64,000 nucleotides of DNA from Pseudobdellovibrionaceae bacterium (GTDB taxonomy: Bacteria > Bdellovibrionota > Bdellovibrionia > Bdellovibrionales > UBA1609). Positions 1 to 8,073 of the stretch are shown here, piece by piece. The notes beneath the pieces were generated by a model that did not search any database, was not told the DNA's origin, and was given only the letters and a program-made list of their open reading frames with translations. Position 1 is the stretch's first letter; each line of letters starts with the position of its first letter. The DNA lies in NCBI GenBank assembly GCA_023954155.1, contig JAMLIO010000002.1, forward strand, positions 256,221 to 320,220. Direction: 5' to 3'. The position numbers and the translations under genes are program-made.

Positions 1-85
1 CATGCAGGACCTGTCAGCGAGAGGGCACTGGCTCCACCTAAAAACTGAAGAAAGCTTCGGCGGGAGGTGGGTCTCATCATGTCTT
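1..85 (+). ncRNA. ssrS: 6S RNA, 3' part (left end outside window)
   Basis: The first bases resemble the 3' half of 6S RNA, which binds sigma70 RNA polymerase and lowers transcription in stationary phase. The pattern CCACCTAAAAACTG, a short variable stretch, then CGGCGGGAGGTGGG closely matches the E. coli 6S signature CCTTAAAACTG...CGGCGGCAT, which forms the closing side of the central bubble. CCACCT can pair with AGGTGG, and GGACC near the start can pair with GGTCT near position 73. The 5' half lies before the window, so the whole fold cannot be checked. No 5-formyl-THF cyclo-ligase gene follows, unlike in gammaproteobacteria. Confidence 0.6.
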
Positions 86-90
86 CATTC

Positions 91-117
91 CTTTTCAGAA
101 TACAAATTCTGTGTAGG
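91..117. repeat. small hairpin repeat, copy 1
   Basis: A perfect 6-bp hairpin CAGAAT-acaa-ATTCTG (96-111) sits inside a block that recurs 72 bp further on. CCTTTT precedes it and TGTGTAGG follows. Compared with copy 2, both stem positions that differ change together (A-T to G-C), so pairing is kept. No T-run follows, so it is not a classic terminator. Confidence 0.55.
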
Positions 118-161
118 CACATCTGATTGGTGAGTGTAATACAACCAAGGCCTCTATAAGT

Positions 162-189
162 CCTTTTCAGGATACGAATCCTGTATAGG
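162..189. repeat. small hairpin repeat, copy 2
   Basis: The hairpin CAGGAT-acga-ATCCTG (168-183) has the same flanks as copy 1 (CCTTTT before, TGTATAGG after). It lies between the 6S RNA end and the first coding gene. It could be a processing or protein-binding site in the 6S read-through transcript, or one half of a duplicated small RNA. The sequence alone cannot decide. Confidence 0.5.
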
Positions 190-329
190 GTTTATACATC
201 TGTCTAGCAAGTGAAAGTTATGTTTGGATTCAGTTAGAGCGAAAAAAAAGTCTCAAGTTGGTACACAAAGTGGTCGAAAATAAGACATCTGGCCGTAAGT
301 CGAAACCAATAAAAACAAGGGGAAAACGC

Positions 330-1112
330 ATGAAGAGCTTTAAAGCTTTTTTGGTAGGAGTTTTAATTTCATTGATGAGCATTTCGCAGGCCCAGGCCTG
401 TATTGCTGACTTTTTGGCAAAGGTGGATTTCCATCCCAAGGATGGAAGTGAGCTGGTGATCCATATTGAAGATGGAATATCAGGAAAAAAAAGAGCCATT
501 TATCGTTATAAGTCTGACTTTGATGGTTCCTTAAAACTGACCGCCATTGCTTTAGCAGGTAAGAACTTGGATGAGAGTCAGTTGCAAGCTTTAAAAGTAG
601 AACTCAGAGATGGGTTGATCAAATTCATTAACTATTGGGATGATCCACAAAGAAGTAAAAGGACCAGCAAGGCCGTCAAGCAGGCTGTATTTGAAGCCAG
701 AAAGATGTTGGCTTCATTAAAAGAAAATAAACTTTCAGAAGATGATTTAGAAAGACTGACTGCAAATGTGATTAGCAAAGTGAACGAAGAAAAATCTGAC
801 AGTTTAAGAACAAATAGTTTTCTTGTTTACAATGAGCATGGAAAACTTGAAAAAGAGGGCGAGATGACAGGGATATCTAAATCTTTAGAAACTCAGTTGC
901 CCAAAGGATTTTATTCCTCAGCCATGGATCGCACTATTAGCCGAAGTTTTGGCGAAGACACAGCAAGCTGTGGTGGTAAGTCCTATGTTGCTGAAGTACT
1001 CAGCAAGCCTCGTGATAGAAAAGAAGGGTTTCTTCAACAGGTTGAGGCCCCTCCTGCGGCACGCCAATCAGATGCTCAATTAGGAGATATCAGTGCCACA
1101 GCTACCGAATAG
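330..1112 (+). CDS. exported protein of unknown function
   Basis: The product has 260 residues with a clear signal peptide: Met-Lys start, hydrophobic stretch, then a probable cut after AQA, leaving a Cys near the mature N-terminus. The ATG at 330 was chosen over an in-frame start at 258 because it follows AAGGGGAAA and begins directly with the signal peptide. The mature part is charged and mostly helical in character, with a second Cys near the C-terminus (SCGG), so a periplasmic disulfide is possible. The last 30 residues are Pro/Ala/Gln-rich and look disordered. I recognise no family. A strong hairpin terminator follows 31 bp after the stop. Confidence 0.75.
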   Translation: MKSFKAFLVGVLISLMSISQAQACIADFLAKVDFHPKDGSELVIHIEDGISGKKRAIYRYKSDFDGSLKLTAIALAGKNLDESQLQALKVELRDGLIKFINYWDDPQRSKRTSKAVKQAVFEARKMLASLKENKLSEDDLERLTANVISKVNEEKSDSLRTNSFLVYNEHGKLEKEGEMTGISKSLETQLPKGFYSSAMDRTISRSFGEDTASCGGKSYVAEVLSKPRDRKEGFLQQVEAPPAARQSDAQLGDISATATE

Positions 1113-1143
1113 CTAGCCGTACAAGCTTTATATTTAAGGTCTT

Positions 1144-1171
1144 AAAAAAAGAGGGGAGTCCCTCTTTTTTT
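1144..1171 (+). terminator. intrinsic terminator after the exported protein gene
   Basis: A 12-bp stem made of seven A plus GAGGG and its complement has a GAGT loop and ends in seven T. The A-run on the 5' side means it could also work on the minus strand. Confidence 0.85.
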
Positions 1172-1301
1172 GTTTATCATGGATTTGCGTCGCATCAATC
1201 AAGTTATTGATAGCTGCTACAGTCATGTTTGAGTACCCTAGTCTGGAAATTACAAGCACACAAAATAATAGATGAGATTAAAAAACAAACTTATTTAGGG
1301 C

Positions 1302-1328
1302 AAAAAAAATGGGCTCCGAAGAGCCCAT
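1302..1328 (-). terminator. intrinsic terminator, minus strand
   Basis: Read on the minus strand, this is ATGGGCTC-TTCG-GAGCCCAT followed by a T-run: an 8-bp stem with a stable tetraloop. It lies 178 bp beyond the stop of the small gene at 1506-1775. The transcript would therefore carry a long 3' tail with further hairpins (GACCC-TTTT-GGGTC at 1478-1491 and a pairing around 1350-1378). That tail may be a separate small RNA, or simply a structured 3' UTR. I see no gene in 1329-1505. Confidence 0.8.
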
Positions 1329-1505
1329 AAAAGCCAAAAATAGGCTTGTTGTTCAAGAAGGGGGAGGACTTGAAGCAACGCTCTTATTAAAGCAAGGCGC
1401 AGACCAGTCCCAAACCCCTTTATTTTTTATTTCAGAATAAACTTAAGCAAAATTTCGACCCTTGGCCCTACTCTTGTGACCCTTTTGGGTCCTTGCGGGA
1501 TGGGC

Positions 1506-1775
1506 TTAAAAATCGAACTTTTGTTTCCAATTTAGGGGTGCAAAGCGTAGGCGAAAGATATTGAGGTCATAGTCGGTGTCTAAGAGGTCGCGAAGACGGC
1601 TTAAGACGTACTCTTCGATATGATTTTGAGTGATGAAACTGTGGCTGTCGTTCAGATTAAAAAAGCGGTAGCACACTTCAGCGATGAACTCGTAGGGAGT
1701 TTCGTTTTCGTGATCTAAATCAAACAGGTGATCTTCGATGATGCTATCAATTTGTTGTTTTGAGACAATTTCCAT
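1506..1775 (-). CDS. small acidic protein of unknown function
   Basis: The product has 89 residues, is acidic and probably helical, with no signal peptide, membrane segment or known motif. It is divergent from the NFACT gene across a 68-bp gap that carries a good promoter for that gene. The downstream terminator and lack of frame disruption support a real gene. Function cannot be inferred. Confidence 0.6.
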   Translation of the reverse strand: MEIVSKQQIDSIIEDHLFDLDHENETPYEFIAEVCYRFFNLNDSHSFITQNHIEEYVLSRLRDLLDTDYDLNIFRLRFAPLNWKQKFDF

Positions 1776-1804
1776 ACCTGCTTATCGGGGAAGAATTTAA
1801 AATT

Positions 1805-1834
1805 TTGACCTGCCTAAAGAATAGGTTTTAGAAT
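1805..1834 (+). promoter_or_regulatory. sigma70-type promoter for the NFACT gene
   Basis: TTGACC (-35, 5/6 match) and TAGAAT (-10, 5/6 match) are 18 bp apart. Transcription would begin near 1841, only a few bases before the ATG at 1844, so the mRNA may be leaderless or nearly so. No convincing Shine-Dalgarno precedes the ATG. Confidence 0.55.
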
Positions 1835-1843
1835 GCTAAGGCT

Positions 1844-3136
1844 ATGAATACGTTAGAAATAGACCAAAGCCTTGAGGAAATTGAAGCCTATTTGGGCGCA
1901 GAGGTGCAAAGCATAGGCTTTACGCGTGGGACTCTCGTCGTGGGTCTCTTTCACGGTCTCACATCGCAGGTGGCCCACCTGATCCTTTGGGCTAAGCCTC
2001 CTAAGTCCGCCCTTGTGCTCACTGAAGAGCCCCTTAAAAAGATCAAATCCGAGACCAAACCGCTTTACCTGTTTGCCAAGGCTCATCTTTTAGGGGCAAA
2101 GCTTGTCGCGGTCAAAAGAGATCAAGAGCTGGGCCGCGTGGTGCATTTAGATTTTGTGGGAGGACATGATCAGGGGCTGTCTACGGATATTCGCTTAGAG
2201 CAGAATCTAGTCCCTGTGGCATGGAATATCAGTTTAACTGTGGGGAGCAAAAGTGTTTTTCTGAATAAACCTAAAGAGCTAGTGGTTCAACCCTCTCAAG
2301 GTGATGTAAACGCTCAGATGTCTTCACAGTTAGAGAGAATCAAAAACGAAACTCTGAGTGCACTGTGGGGTGTAAAAACAGAGAAGGTCAAAGACCTTAA
2401 GGTTCCGCCTCTGTCACAAGAGGTAGCTAAAAAACAAAAGCTCTTACAAAAACTCAAAGCAGATGAACGGGATAAACGCAATTTACACTATGATCAGTTT
2501 GCCGAGCTTGTAGTGGGAGATCCCAAGCAAGCCGCTCTTGAATTTCCACACTTTTACGATGGTTCACAAAACGTCTATGTGCAACAGAAAGACGCTTATG
2601 AAAAGCACAAAAAAAATCAACAAAAGATAGAAAGATTATTAGAGCGTCAACACGAGGTTCAATCGGAGCTTCAAACTCTTCAAGATCTTTCACCTGCAGA
2701 GTGGACTAAACTGTATCAACAAAAACAAAGTCAACGTTTACAAACGTCAAAAACAAGTAAGCAGAAAAGTTCCAATATTGAGGCTCGCAAGTTGGAAGTG
2801 TCCGCCGACAGTGTGGTGTATTTAGGTAAATCCGCACAAGACAACTTACGTCTGTTACGTCAAGCCAAAGCTTGGCATTATTGGGTTCATATTAAAGATC
2901 GCTCTTCTGCGTACGCACTTTTGCAATGCCCCAAGGATAAAAAAATCACCTATGACGAAATAGTGAGAATCGTGCGGTGGTGGCATGAGGCTTCGGCAAG
3001 TTTCGCAAAGTCGTTCCAAGAAGGGGATAAAGTAAGCATTTTAGTGACACAGTGCCGTTATGTGCGACCGATTAAAGGGGATAAGTTAGGGCGAGTGACC
3101 TACTCTCACGAACAGGTGTTTACAATCTCTCTGTAG
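1844..3136 (+). CDS. NFACT-family (RqcH/FbpA-like) protein
   Basis: The product has 430 residues. The N-terminal part matches the NFACT-N region of RqcH/Tae2/FbpA proteins in a diverged form. A Lys/Gln-rich coiled coil spans roughly residues 180-320. The C-terminal part carries the NFACT-R (DUF814) signature: a Gly-Lys-Ser-Ala-x-x-Asn motif near residue 332, then WVHIKDRSSAYALL. RqcH proteins bind stalled 50S subunits and add alanine tails to trapped nascent chains. This copy is shorter than the usual 550-600 residues. Whether it keeps tailing activity is unknown; fold and family are more certain than function. Confidence 0.8.
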   Translation: MNTLEIDQSLEEIEAYLGAEVQSIGFTRGTLVVGLFHGLTSQVAHLILWAKPPKSALVLTEEPLKKIKSETKPLYLFAKAHLLGAKLVAVKRDQELGRVVHLDFVGGHDQGLSTDIRLEQNLVPVAWNISLTVGSKSVFLNKPKELVVQPSQGDVNAQMSSQLERIKNETLSALWGVKTEKVKDLKVPPLSQEVAKKQKLLQKLKADERDKRNLHYDQFAELVVGDPKQAALEFPHFYDGSQNVYVQQKDAYEKHKKNQQKIERLLERQHEVQSELQTLQDLSPAEWTKLYQQKQSQRLQTSKTSKQKSSNIEARKLEVSADSVVYLGKSAQDNLRLLRQAKAWHYWVHIKDRSSAYALLQCPKDKKITYDEIVRIVRWWHEASASFAKSFQEGDKVSILVTQCRYVRPIKGDKLGRVTYSHEQVFTISL

Positions 3137-3207
3137 TCCGTTAATTTTTTGTATTGGGTTTGATTCCTAGAGAATAAACACGAGCCTTTTAAGACTGAGG
3201 TGCAGCT

Positions 3208-4137
3208 ATGATTAAGGTTTCTGAAGTCAGCAAAAGTTATGGCCAAAGAAAAGCCATTGATAATATGAGTTTTGAAGTTCAAGAGGGTGAGGTCGTAGGA
3301 TTCTTAGGTCCTAACGGTGCAGGCAAGACCACTACCATGAAGATGCTCACGGGCTTTATGGCTCCTACTCAAGGACAGATTTTAATTGATGGCGTGGATG
3401 TCTTTGAAGACCCTCTTCGTGCCAAAAAAGTGATGGGATATTTACCAGAAACACCTCCTCTTTATGTGGACATGTCGGTTAAAAAATATCTGGCGTATGT
3501 CAGTGACCTTAAGGGTGTAAAAAAAGAGGATAAGACTAAAAATATTGAATACGTCATTGAAAAGCTTAAGCTTGAAGATGTTAAAAATCGTATGATCAAA
3601 AATCTGTCCAAAGGCTATCGCCAAAGAGTTGGCATTGCACAGGCCTTAGTTTCAAAACCAAAAATTCTGATTCTAGACGAACCCACTGTGGGGCTTGACC
3701 CCACCCAAGTGGCGGAGTTCAGAAATTTGATCAACGAACTGCGCGGAGAGCACACCATCATTTTATCCACACACATCTTGTCAGAAGTGCAAGCCACATG
3801 TGAGCGTGTCATCATCATCAATAAAGGGAAGATCGTTGCAGAGAACAGCATCGACGGTCTGGCCCACATGATGACAGGGGCAAAAAACTTAGTTCTTCGA
3901 GTAAGGAAAAACACTCCAGAGTTCATCAAACACCTTCAGGCTTTAAGTTACGTGCGGGCCGTAGAGGCCGAGGGGCCACGTTTAAAAGTTCAGTGTGATG
4001 AAACTGAAACTGCCTTAGAAAAACTAGCCATAGAAACCATTGAGTTTAAGGCAGGACTTCTAGAAATCCGCGAAGAAGAAGTGCAACTAGAAAAGATATT
4101 TATTGAACTCACGCATAAACAGGAGGCTCAAGCATAA
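3208..4137 (+). CDS. ABC transporter ATP-binding protein (GldA-like)
   Basis: The product has 309 residues. Walker A GPNGAGKT lies at 34-41, the ABC signature LSKGYRQR at 133-140, Walker B ILILDEPT at 153-160 with catalytic Glu158, and the H-loop His at 189. A C-terminal extension of about 90 residues follows, as in ABC-2 exporters of the GldA/NatA type. It is the first of four tightly linked genes with an ABC-2 permease, a GldG-like protein and a DUF4340 protein, and its stop overlaps the next start by one base. In Bacteroidetes, GldA-GldF-GldG serve gliding motility. In other phyla the same set is a general export module whose substrate is unknown. Confidence 0.92.
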   Translation: MIKVSEVSKSYGQRKAIDNMSFEVQEGEVVGFLGPNGAGKTTTMKMLTGFMAPTQGQILIDGVDVFEDPLRAKKVMGYLPETPPLYVDMSVKKYLAYVSDLKGVKKEDKTKNIEYVIEKLKLEDVKNRMIKNLSKGYRQRVGIAQALVSKPKILILDEPTVGLDPTQVAEFRNLINELRGEHTIILSTHILSEVQATCERVIIINKGKIVAENSIDGLAHMMTGAKNLVLRVRKNTPEFIKHLQALSYVRAVEAEGPRLKVQCDETETALEKLAIETIEFKAGLLEIREEEVQLEKIFIELTHKQEAQA

Positions 4138-4895
4138 TGGGTATCTGGGTGATTTATAAAAAAGAAGTGAAGACATTTTTTACCAGTCCGTGGTTTTGTT
4201 TTGTATTTTTTCTGGTGACGTTTTTACTTTCTATTCTGTATTTGATGAGTTTAGAAAATTTTGCGCAAATGTCATTGATGCCTGGGCAAGGGCAACCGCC
4301 TTTAAACATTCACACATTTGTATTCATGCCACATTTGAATTGGTTGTATCTGACGTTTTTGGTTCTGATTCCTTTATTGACCATGAGAACTTTGTCTGAA
4401 GAGAAAAAAGAACGCACTATGGACCTTCTTCTCACATCACCTTTGACGTCTTTGGACATTGTACTTGGAAAGTTTTTTGCGTGCTGGACGGCGGTGCTTT
4501 CTATTGTGGGCGTGACCTTTTTATTTCCACTGGCCACATCTCTTGTGGCAGACTTTGATTGGGGGCCTTTATGGGGTTCTTATTTAGGCATGGTGCTGTT
4601 AACGGCTTTTAACGTGTCTTTGTGTTTGATCGCTTCAGCATTGACAGAGTCGGCACTCTTAAGTGGATTTTTAGGATTTTTATTTATTCTTTCAACTATG
4701 GTCGTAGGATCAGGTGTGGGGAAGTTTTCTAATCCGATTCTCTCTGCAATTTTTGAACAGATGGCTTTGGTGTTACATTTAGAAGATTTTTTTCAAGGAA
4801 CATTGGACATCAGCGCTTTTGTGTATTTGATCAGTGCCGTGGTGTTCTTTTGTTTTATCACACAAAGAGTCGTTGAATCGGCAAGGTGGAGGTAA
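4137..4895 (+). CDS. ABC-2 permease (GldF-like)
   Basis: A 252-residue integral inner-membrane protein with about six hydrophobic segments. Just before the third segment is the conserved ABC-2 stretch PLLTMRTLSEEKKERTMDLL, which couples the permease to the ATPase. AGGAGG lies 11 bp before the ATG, inside the end of the ATPase gene (TAATG overlap), so translation is probably coupled. It should form the transmembrane channel with the ATPase and the following GldG-like subunit. Confidence 0.9.
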   Translation: MGIWVIYKKEVKTFFTSPWFCFVFFLVTFLLSILYLMSLENFAQMSLMPGQGQPPLNIHTFVFMPHLNWLYLTFLVLIPLLTMRTLSEEKKERTMDLLLTSPLTSLDIVLGKFFACWTAVLSIVGVTFLFPLATSLVADFDWGPLWGSYLGMVLLTAFNVSLCLIASALTESALLSGFLGFLFILSTMVVGSGVGKFSNPILSAIFEQMALVLHLEDFFQGTLDISAFVYLISAVVFFCFITQRVVESARWR

Positions 4896-4900
4896 GTCAA

Positions 4901-6514
4901 ATGGTAAAGAAGTGGGCGTTTTTATATTTATTTGTAGCCGCTTTTTGTTTGGCCTTAGCGGGAATTCCTTTTTTATTAGGTGTATGGTTTCCATTTTTAT
5001 ATTTAGTGGTGGTGTTAGGGTTAGCCTCTTTTGGGGCTTGGGTGTATTACAATCGCTCACAGTTAGTGGAATTTCTCGGTGCGCGCTCGACTAAGAACGG
5101 AATGAGCAATGGGGCGATCATCTTCTTAGGGTTTTTAGTTTTGATTGGCATTAACTTTTTGTCAGTCCGTTATAATAAATCTTGGGACATCACCAAGGAT
5201 CAAGTAAACAGCTTATCCGCAGAGTCCTTTAAAGTGTTAGATGAGCTAGATGAACCCGTAAGCATTATTGGATATTACCAAGGCAAACAGCACGCCGCTC
5301 AAAGAATGGTGCTTAAAAGAATTTTTAAACTTTATGAAAATGCAGGTGTAAGCAAAGTCAAAACAGAACTGCTAGATGCTCACATGGCCCCTTCAGCCAG
5401 TGCTGACTTAACGGCCGAAGATTTTAATAAGATCGTGGTTGTGGTTAAGCAAGGGGACAAAACAGAAAGAGTGGCTGAGCCCATTTCAGAAGAGTCCATC
5501 ACGACGGCCATGATTCGTCTTAAAACCCAAATCCATAGCCAAGTGTATTTTACAATGGGTCATGGAGAGCGTTCGCCAGGTGACGAGTCAGGTTTTGGCG
5601 TTTCACATCTTAAACAACTTTTAGAATCCAGAGGCTTTAAGGTTTCTGACTTGTCTTTGTTTAATGCTCCAGACGGAAAGGTTCCTGCGGATGCTTCTGT
5701 TTTAGTGATCATGGGACCCAAAAAAGATTTTTTATCTAAAGAGATGGAAATCCTACAAGAGTATGTGCAAAGAGGGGGTAAATTATTTGTAGCCCTTGAT
5801 CCTGAGGCCGAGGTGAACTTAAGCGCCCTCTTTAAACCTTGGGGACTGGAGTACAATAAACATTTTGTAGCCTCTTTTCAGTCTGTGATGCCTTTGATCG
5901 TGATTGGGTCTGAGTTTGATGGGGGTTCTCCTATCACAGATAAATTTTCTAATGCTCAAGTGCTCTTTCCTTTGTCGGGCTCATGGACAGGGGATTTAGA
6001 ACATGAAACTTTTCAGTACGAACCTTTAGTGAAAACCAATGAATACAGTTTTTCTGTCCAAGCCCCTCAAGAGATTCAACGAGTGATGGAAGAGGCTCAA
6101 GCCACAGGTCAAATTCAAGGCCAAGTTTTTGATTTGGGAGTCATGGTCACTAGACGTCCTGAAAAACCAAATCCACTTGATCCCCATGGAGTAGAAGCCA
6201 AAGACAACGAATCTTTTCTTAAAGACGAGAAAGAGGGTGATCCTGAGAGTTTCATCTCTGTTCTTTTTGCTGACAGCGATTTTGTCTCTAATGAATATAT
6301 TTTTAATGGTTTTAATAAAGATCTTGCTTTAAATGCTCTGACTTATTTGTCAGGACAAAAAGACCTGATCACAATTCGTTCCAATGAAGCCCAACCTACA
6401 ACTATTAAACTCAGTCCTACAGGTTTTAATGTGGCGTCTTTATTTGGCTTATCAGTTCCTTTTGTGTTTTTGGTTTTAACATTTGTTTTTTGGATCAGAA
6501 GGAGAGCCATGTAA
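4901..6514 (+). CDS. GldG-like ABC transporter accessory protein
   Basis: A 537-residue protein with hydrophobic segments near the N-terminus (around residues 5-50 and 70-90), a large extracytoplasmic region, and one C-terminal membrane segment. The stretch WDITKDQVNSLS just after the membrane region is the hallmark of the GldG/ABC-type uncharacterised transport family, followed by a DUF4350-like domain. The ATG at 4901 was chosen over an in-frame GTG at 4886 because GGAGG ends 8 bp before it. It lies in the operon between the permease and the DUF4340 gene. Confidence 0.85.
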   Translation: MVKKWAFLYLFVAAFCLALAGIPFLLGVWFPFLYLVVVLGLASFGAWVYYNRSQLVEFLGARSTKNGMSNGAIIFLGFLVLIGINFLSVRYNKSWDITKDQVNSLSAESFKVLDELDEPVSIIGYYQGKQHAAQRMVLKRIFKLYENAGVSKVKTELLDAHMAPSASADLTAEDFNKIVVVVKQGDKTERVAEPISEESITTAMIRLKTQIHSQVYFTMGHGERSPGDESGFGVSHLKQLLESRGFKVSDLSLFNAPDGKVPADASVLVIMGPKKDFLSKEMEILQEYVQRGGKLFVALDPEAEVNLSALFKPWGLEYNKHFVASFQSVMPLIVIGSEFDGGSPITDKFSNAQVLFPLSGSWTGDLEHETFQYEPLVKTNEYSFSVQAPQEIQRVMEEAQATGQIQGQVFDLGVMVTRRPEKPNPLDPHGVEAKDNESFLKDEKEGDPESFISVLFADSDFVSNEYIFNGFNKDLALNALTYLSGQKDLITIRSNEAQPTTIKLSPTGFNVASLFGLSVPFVFLVLTFVFWIRRRAM

Positions 6515-7897
6515 ATGAAGTCTAAAAAAAATCTAATTCTAGGTTTTTTACTTTTAGCTTTCTTTGCCTTTGTGGGATACGAAATGTATGCCACAGTAAA
6601 AGATGAGTCCATCAGTGCCACGGCAGACCAAATCACTCGGATCAAGTCAGAAGATGTGGTGAAGGTTCATATCCAGTATGGACAGATGGACTTTCAAGTC
6701 GTTAAAACCGCAGAAGAGTGGCAAGTCTTGGCCCCAGCAGAAGACATGGCTGACACCGAAAGTCTGGTGTACTGGTTAGATGAAGTTTTAGGACAAGAGG
6801 GGCGAGAGCTTCAGTCTGGCGCAGACATCAATTGGGAGCAGTATGGCTTAAATGATCCTATCGGGACGGTGACCGTCTTTGCAAAGAAAAATAAGAGCTA
6901 TCAAGTGACTGTGGGAGCTAAGGACACTTTTGATCGTCAAACATATCTCAAAGTTGTGGAAGACGGAAACACGAAGACGCCTAAATTGTATGTGAGTGCT
7001 TCGCGTTGGCGCGCACTGATACTTAAAAACCATGAAGAGTTTCAAGATTTAAGTTTAATGTCTTGGAACGCTCAAAGATGGAAGAACTTAGAACAGATTT
7101 CATGGACCAGATCCAAAGACTCCTTTGCTCTGGTTAAAGAAGATAAAGTGTGGACCTTAAAACCCAGCGCATCTTATCCTTCGGACAGTGCAAAAATCTT
7201 TTCCTTTTTGGATGATCTAAGAAAGTTTAAAAGTGCGGGCTTTGTGGACGAAACAGAAGCCAAATCAGTGGTCAGCCAAACTCCAACCCTAAATATAAAG
7301 GCCAAATTCACAGGATCAAATCAAGAAAGTGAGGAGCAGAGTCTTAGTTTTTATAAGGTGGCCAAGTCCAATCCCCAAGATCAGTTTGATTATTTTGTCT
7401 ACAATAGTTTACGTAATAAATGGTTTGGTTTGAACAAGTCTTTTTTACAAGTGGTGAGTCCTGATACAGTGGACTTTTTGGATTTCCAGTTTGGCGTGGA
7501 CATTAAGGCCGCCCACAAATTGGTGATTTCTGGTCTTGGCATTTATGAAAAGAAAAACAACATGTGGCAAGAGTCTAAAGAGATGGTCTCTAAAGCTCAA
7601 AATGGTTTAAGTTTTGATGGGGCTAAAGTTTATAAATTTTTATCTGACCTCTCAGATTTTAAGGCCGAGCGATTTGAACCTTCCATCGAGCCTGCCAAAA
7701 AAAATGTTTTAAAAGAGATAGAACTCAGTGGCGAAGGGTGGCGTAAGCATTTCGTGATTTACAATCAAGTGGGTTCATCTATAGCCAGAGACAATTTAGA
7801 GGACTGCTACCTTGTGGTTGAAACAGGTAAGGACCTTCCCTTTTGGGTGCAAAAGAAATCTATTGAAAACCTTTTGTTGCTTGAGTTTTACAAATAG
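6515..7897 (+). CDS. DUF4340 domain protein, export operon partner
   Basis: The product has 460 residues: a single N-terminal membrane anchor (about residues 5-25), then a long periplasmic region with repeated strand-rich units typical of DUF4340. Its ATG follows directly on the stop of the GldG-like gene, with AAGGAGAG about 9 bp upstream. DUF4340 proteins often accompany GldA-F-G type exporters; the family has no known biochemical activity. A 15-copy heptamer repeat begins 15 bp after its stop. Confidence 0.85.
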   Translation: MKSKKNLILGFLLLAFFAFVGYEMYATVKDESISATADQITRIKSEDVVKVHIQYGQMDFQVVKTAEEWQVLAPAEDMADTESLVYWLDEVLGQEGRELQSGADINWEQYGLNDPIGTVTVFAKKNKSYQVTVGAKDTFDRQTYLKVVEDGNTKTPKLYVSASRWRALILKNHEEFQDLSLMSWNAQRWKNLEQISWTRSKDSFALVKEDKVWTLKPSASYPSDSAKIFSFLDDLRKFKSAGFVDETEAKSVVSQTPTLNIKAKFTGSNQESEEQSLSFYKVAKSNPQDQFDYFVYNSLRNKWFGLNKSFLQVVSPDTVDFLDFQFGVDIKAAHKLVISGLGIYEKKNNMWQESKEMVSKAQNGLSFDGAKVYKFLSDLSDFKAERFEPSIEPAKKNVLKEIELSGEGWRKHFVIYNQVGSSIARDNLEDCYLVVETGKDLPFWVQKKSIENLLLLEFYK

Positions 7898-7912
7898 GTG
7901 ACAATATTTTTA

Positions 7913-8020
7913 AGCTGATAGCTGATAGCTGATAGCTGATAGCTGATAGCTGATAGCTGATAGCTGATAGCTGATAGCTGATAGCTGATAGCTGATAGCT
8001 GATAGCTGATAGCTGATAGC
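7913..8020. repeat. heptamer tandem repeat (AGCTGAT)15
   Basis: Fifteen perfect copies of the 7-base unit AGCTGAT run from 7913 to 8017, followed by a partial AGC. It lies between the DUF4340 gene and the GHMP kinase gene. Perfect identity over 105 bp implies recent slippage. A possible -10 (TACTAT, 8023-8028) just beyond the repeat would place the -35 inside it, so copy number might alter expression of the kinase gene. Confidence 0.97.
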
Positions 8021-8073
8021 GATACTATGGGCGCAATAGCTTTAGGATGGGCCGATTTCACGGGGGAAAAGGA

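Noticed and set aside
4834-5094. Overlapping frame across the permease/GldG junction
   Set aside because: It conflicts with two well-supported operon genes with proper start sites.
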